Shown here: positions 61,304 through 64,000 of the stretch, one piece after another
Layout of the letters: each line of letters opens with the position of its first letter
How positions within the stretch are numbered: position 1 is the first letter of the stretch
Assembly (NCBI RefSeq): GCF_001591645.1
Contig: NZ_BCVH01000007.1
Location: 1 to 64,000, forward strand
Origin: Robertmurraya korlensis NBRC 107688
Lineage (GTDB): Bacteria; Bacillota; Bacilli; Bacillales; Cytobacillaceae
DNA: 64,000 nucleotides
Direction of reading: 5' to 3'
Translations under genes and position numbers: made by a program
Notes under the pieces: generated by a model
Told to the model about the DNA's origin: nothing
The model's database searches: none
Seen by the model: only the letters and a program-made list of their open reading frames with translations

Positions 61304-63067
61304 TTATATTTGGAGCTGCTTTAAGTCAAAAAACTTTCCTTTTTTACTCATTAATTCATCATACGTTCCAAATTCTACGCATTTCCCATTTTCTATGACA
61401 GCAATTTTATCGGCATTACGTATGGTGGATAGGCGGTGAGCTACCATAAAGGTGGTTCTCCCTTTACATAAAGTATGTAAAGCTTCTTGAATTTTCTTCT
61501 CGGAATGGCTGTCAAGGGCTGAAGTGGCTTCGTCAAGAATGATTACCTTTGGATTACGGATTAATGCTCTAGCGATAGAAATCCTTTGTCTCTGCCCACC
61601 TGAGAGTTTATCTCCGTGTTCACCGATCCTCGTTTGTAAGCCATTAGGTAGTTTCTGAATAACATCCCAAAGGTTTGCTGCCATTAAAACTTGTTTGAGT
61701 TCTTCTGTTGATACGGAAGGCATGCCATAAGTAATATTTTGTTGGATGGTGCCTGAAAATAGAATAGTTGTTTGTGGGACTACGGCTAAATGGTGTCGAT
61801 ACGATCGTAAATCAATGGAATTCATATCAATCCCATCTAGAAGAATATTCCCCTCTGTTGGTTGAATAAATCCAATGAGTAGATTTAAGATGGTTGATTT
61901 ACCAGAGCCAGATTCTCCTACAAACGCTATGGTTTCCCCTTGTTTTACCTCAAGATGAATATCTTCTAGTATATCCTGGTGAGAATCCGGATAACGATAG
62001 CTGATATGTTGTAAGGAGAAATTTCCGTTGACCTGTTTTACCTCTGATTTGTTTTCGTGGTTTTCTACTTCCCCAGCTGTTAATATCTCACCAATTGAAT
62101 TCACAGATTCGAGTCCTTTAGCAATAGTAGGGATTAATGTAATCATACTAGATACGGAATTAACTACAGTAGTAAAGTAGGTTTGGTACATAACCACTTC
62201 TCCGGGAGTAATAGAGCCTTTAAAGGCCAAAATTCCAGTGAAAACCAAACAGATGATTTGAAATATTTGAAAGCTGGCCCAGCTAACAGAGCCAAATAAA
62301 GATTGGATGATATCTAAATGAAATCCTTTCAATAAAATTTGCTGAAATCGATGGTTCAATCGCCGAACCTCTTGCTTTTCAAGCGCATGTGCTCGAGCAA
62401 TTGGGACTAATTCAATCATTTCGATTACACGAGCAGAGGTTTCCTCCATTTCTTGGCGAAACTCTGAATTAGAGACTTTGATTTTTTTCCGAAAGATGAC
62501 AATGATGAGAGCGGCGATAGGAACGGTTAATAGAAAAAAGAAAAACACAATAGGGCTGTTATATAATGTAATGCCTAACGCCACGATTAGATTTACAAAT
62601 ATATTTAAGCTACTAACAAATACTTGTGAGGACAATGTTTGAACAGCTTCTACATCTCTCATTATTTTAGATTGAAGTCGACCGGATTGTATTTCCTTCT
62701 GGTAGGGAATGGATAATTCCTGTAGCTTCTTTATAAGAGAAGCACGTAAACCTGATTCGACACTACGGATGGCATAACTATGTAATTTCGTATGATAATA
62801 GTTTGTTAGAATATTTTGCAAAACTAAAATGATCATAACAATCGCATTTAAGTAAATGGTGCGAATACCATCTCCAGATGTATTCGTAGCAGCATTAATG
62901 ACATTAGCAATTGCAATAGGCATAACCCAAGCTGGAATATGCTTGATAAAAAATAAGATAGCTGAATAAAAAATTCTTACATAATTCCCTTTATATAGAC
63001 CAATTAGAATCTTAAAGGAGTTTTTTTGATTTTTTTGATAGATTTCCTGAACAAGTGAGTCCTTCAA
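61304..63067 (-). CDS. ABC exporter-type transporter, fused permease and ATPase
   Basis: A 587-residue half-transporter of the type IV ABC fold: six helices (about 25-320) and an ATPase domain (about 345-585) with Walker A GESGSGKST, signature LSGGQRQR and Walker B VIILDEATSALD, all canonical, so it can work as a homodimer. The start is TTG with AGGGGG eleven bases upstream; no good ATG is near. It lies downstream of the acetylesterase on the same strand, separated by 66 bases, so both may be in one transcript. Its substrate is unknown. Confidence 0.88.
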   Translation of the reverse strand: MKDSLVQEIYQKNQKNSFKILIGLYKGNYVRIFYSAILFFIKHIPAWVMPIAIANVINAATNTSGDGIRTIYLNAIVMIILVLQNILTNYYHTKLHSYAIRSVESGLRASLIKKLQELSIPYQKEIQSGRLQSKIMRDVEAVQTLSSQVFVSSLNIFVNLIVALGITLYNSPIVFFFFLLTVPIAALIIVIFRKKIKVSNSEFRQEMEETSARVIEMIELVPIARAHALEKQEVRRLNHRFQQILLKGFHLDIIQSLFGSVSWASFQIFQIICLVFTGILAFKGSITPGEVVMYQTYFTTVVNSVSSMITLIPTIAKGLESVNSIGEILTAGEVENHENKSEVKQVNGNFSLQHISYRYPDSHQDILEDIHLEVKQGETIAFVGESGSGKSTILNLLIGFIQPTEGNILLDGIDMNSIDLRSYRHHLAVVPQTTILFSGTIQQNITYGMPSVSTEELKQVLMAANLWDVIQKLPNGLQTRIGEHGDKLSGGQRQRISIARALIRNPKVIILDEATSALDSHSEKKIQEALHTLCKGRTTFMVAHRLSTIRNADKIAVIENGKCVEFGTYDELMSKKGKFFDLKQLQI

Positions 63068-63133
63068 ATTTTTTCAACCCCCTATAGCTGAGGAAGGATA
63101 CAGTGGTTCACACTAATACCCATTGCTTAGCTA

Positions 63134-63817
63134 CTAGTTTAAAAGCTTTTTTAATGGAAGGTCACTGTCCTTGATTGCCTTAACAATTAAATGAGCTATA
63201 GCACGGGCTCCTTTTTCATTAAAGTGGGTATTATCATGAACTCCGTCAGGATAATTTTCTGATTCGCCAGGAGATAAATGTAAAAAGTATGAAATGGAAT
63301 CCTCTTTTCCAATTGAATCCATCCATTCACAGGTTAGCTTATGAATATCTAATACTGGAACTTGATGTTTTTTCGCAAAGTGGAGCATTGCTTCTGGGAA
63401 GTCTCCAATTGACTTGGGATCAACCTTGTCTCCATTAAAGTATCGTCTAGTTACAGGAGTAAGTAATATGGGGTGAGCATTTACCGAACAAGCCACGTCA
63501 ATAAATGCATGTAGGTTGTCTTGATAATCTTTGTAAGGATGCGTTCCTCTTTCAGGGTCTTCAATTTTTTGATCATTATGTCCAAATTGAATAAGTAGGT
63601 AATCTCCTGATCTAATACTATGTTTGATGTTTTCCAAGTGCCCTTCATTAATAAAGGATTTTGTACTTCTTCCATTAATTGCTCGATTTTCCAATCTAAC
63701 ATGCTTCTTAAAATAAGGGTGGAAAGCTTCCCCCCAGCCAGTTTCAGGACGTTTTTCTTGTAGTTTGCTAGAAGCAGTAGAATCTCCAGCTATATATATA
63801 GTGATTTGCCGATCCAT
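63134..63817 (-). CDS. Rhamnogalacturonan acetylesterase, second copy (SGNH, CE12-type)
   Basis: A 227-residue SGNH esterase. Block I is IYIAGDSTASS (nucleophile Ser13), then WGEAFHPYF, NGRSTKSF, IQFGHNDQKIED and, near the end, HDNTHFNEKGARAIA with the Asp-x-x-His pair. There is no signal peptide. It resembles the enzyme at 35277 but is clearly divergent. GGAGG precedes the ATG. Two palindromic operator-like sites lie upstream, one ending about 30 bases before the start, so control by the nearby LacI-type protein is likely. Confidence 0.88.
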   Translation of the reverse strand: MDRQITIYIAGDSTASSKLQEKRPETGWGEAFHPYFKKHVRLENRAINGRSTKSFINEGHLENIKHSIRSGDYLLIQFGHNDQKIEDPERGTHPYKDYQDNLHAFIDVACSVNAHPILLTPVTRRYFNGDKVDPKSIGDFPEAMLHFAKKHQVPVLDIHKLTCEWMDSIGKEDSISYFLHLSPGESENYPDGVHDNTHFNEKGARAIAHLIVKAIKDSDLPLKKLLN

Positions 63818-63847
63818 ATGGTATTCCTCCTTTTAGTAACATAATTA

Positions 63848-63861
63848 TGTACACGTTAACA
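63848..63861. promoter_or_regulatory. Imperfect copy of the LacI-type operator
   Basis: TGTACACGTTAACA matches 12 of 14 bases of TGTTAACGTTAACA, about 30 bases before the acetylesterase start. With the perfect site at 63956 it would bracket the promoter region. Confidence 0.5.
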
Positions 63862-63950
63862 ATTTTATGTTCCTTCATAAAATTGAATGTTTGGATTGAA
63901 CCAATAAATAAATAAGTTGTAAAATTGAGTAATAGTTCAATTTTATATTA

Positions 63951-63969
63951 TATAATGTTAACGTTAACA
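63951..63969 (+). promoter_or_regulatory. -10 box abutting a perfect LacI-type operator
   Basis: TATAAT (63951-63956) is followed directly by TGTTAACGTTAACA (63956-63969, sharing one base). A repressor bound here would block a plus-strand promoter reading out of the window. Confidence 0.65.
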
Positions 63970-63982
63970 TCCAGGTGAAAAA

Positions 63983-64000
63983 GTGTCAATCATTGATAAA
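63983..64000 (+). CDS. Possible 5' end of a divergent gene
   Basis: A GTG at 63983-63985 follows AGGTGA by four to five bases and opens MSIIDK before the window ends. Promoter and operator lie just upstream. Too short to identify. Confidence 0.3.

Overview
The window is low-GC DNA with AGGAGG-type ribosome binding sites, frequent GTG and TTG starts, strong rho-independent terminators and homologues of the Bacillus subtilis yes (rhamnogalacturonan) genes. This points to a member of the Bacillaceae or a close relative; the species cannot be read from the sequence. No rRNA, tRNA or CRISPR array was seen.

Bases 1-12,600 are an accessory, partly decayed region. It holds an IS110-type transposase remnant, a multi-frame pseudogene, a MATE efflux pump with its MerR regulator behind a textbook 19-bp-spacer promoter, a DUF421 membrane protein, a broken xerS recombinase, a broken acetyltransferase, a secreted protein with two cysteines facing a small two-helix membrane protein, an intact tyrosine recombinase, a broken and an intact CBO0543-type membrane protein, a complete IS1182-type element abutting the tail of a TerC-type gene, and the tail of a YesL-like gene.

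Bases 12,600-21,910 are sugar metabolism: a 1,251-residue GH51-type arabinofuranosidase behind AraR-like GTAC boxes, then a PTS operon with a PRD regulator, EIIA, a galactitol-type EIIC, an L-ribulose-5-phosphate 4-epimerase-like enzyme and EIIB, behind a perfect palindromic cre site.

Bases 21,950-29,860 hold a complete four-gene Wadjet (Jet) anti-plasmid system in the order D-A-B-C, with overlapping genes, one promoter and one terminator.

Bases 29,900-52,750 are a pectin / rhamnogalacturonan I utilisation locus: two GH105 unsaturated uronyl hydrolases, a TIM-barrel isomerase, a KduD-like dehydrogenase, a Gfo/Idh/MocA oxidoreductase, a CE12-type acetylesterase, a GH42 beta-galactosidase, L-rhamnose mutarotase, a heterodimeric ABC exporter, the YesM/YesN two-component system, two paralogous solute-binding proteins, YesP/YesQ permeases, YesL, an alpha/beta esterase and a GH43 enzyme. 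The proposed flow is: oligosaccharides are sensed by YesMN, imported by the binding protein with YesPQ, deacetylated, and trimmed by GH105, GH42 and GH43; the released unsaturated uronate and rhamnose then enter central metabolism. No polysaccharide lyase is present in the window.

Bases 52,750-54,710 (minus strand) hold a glycine riboswitch followed by a terminator and then an ACT-domain protein and a DUF711/UPF0210 protein. Bases 54,770-64,000 hold an RbsBAC-type sugar importer, two small proteins, a uronate-dehydrogenase-like enzyme, a LacI-type regulator, an ABC exporter and a second acetylesterase. Copies of the palindrome TGTTAACGTTAACA lie near the regulator and in the divergent control region at the right end.
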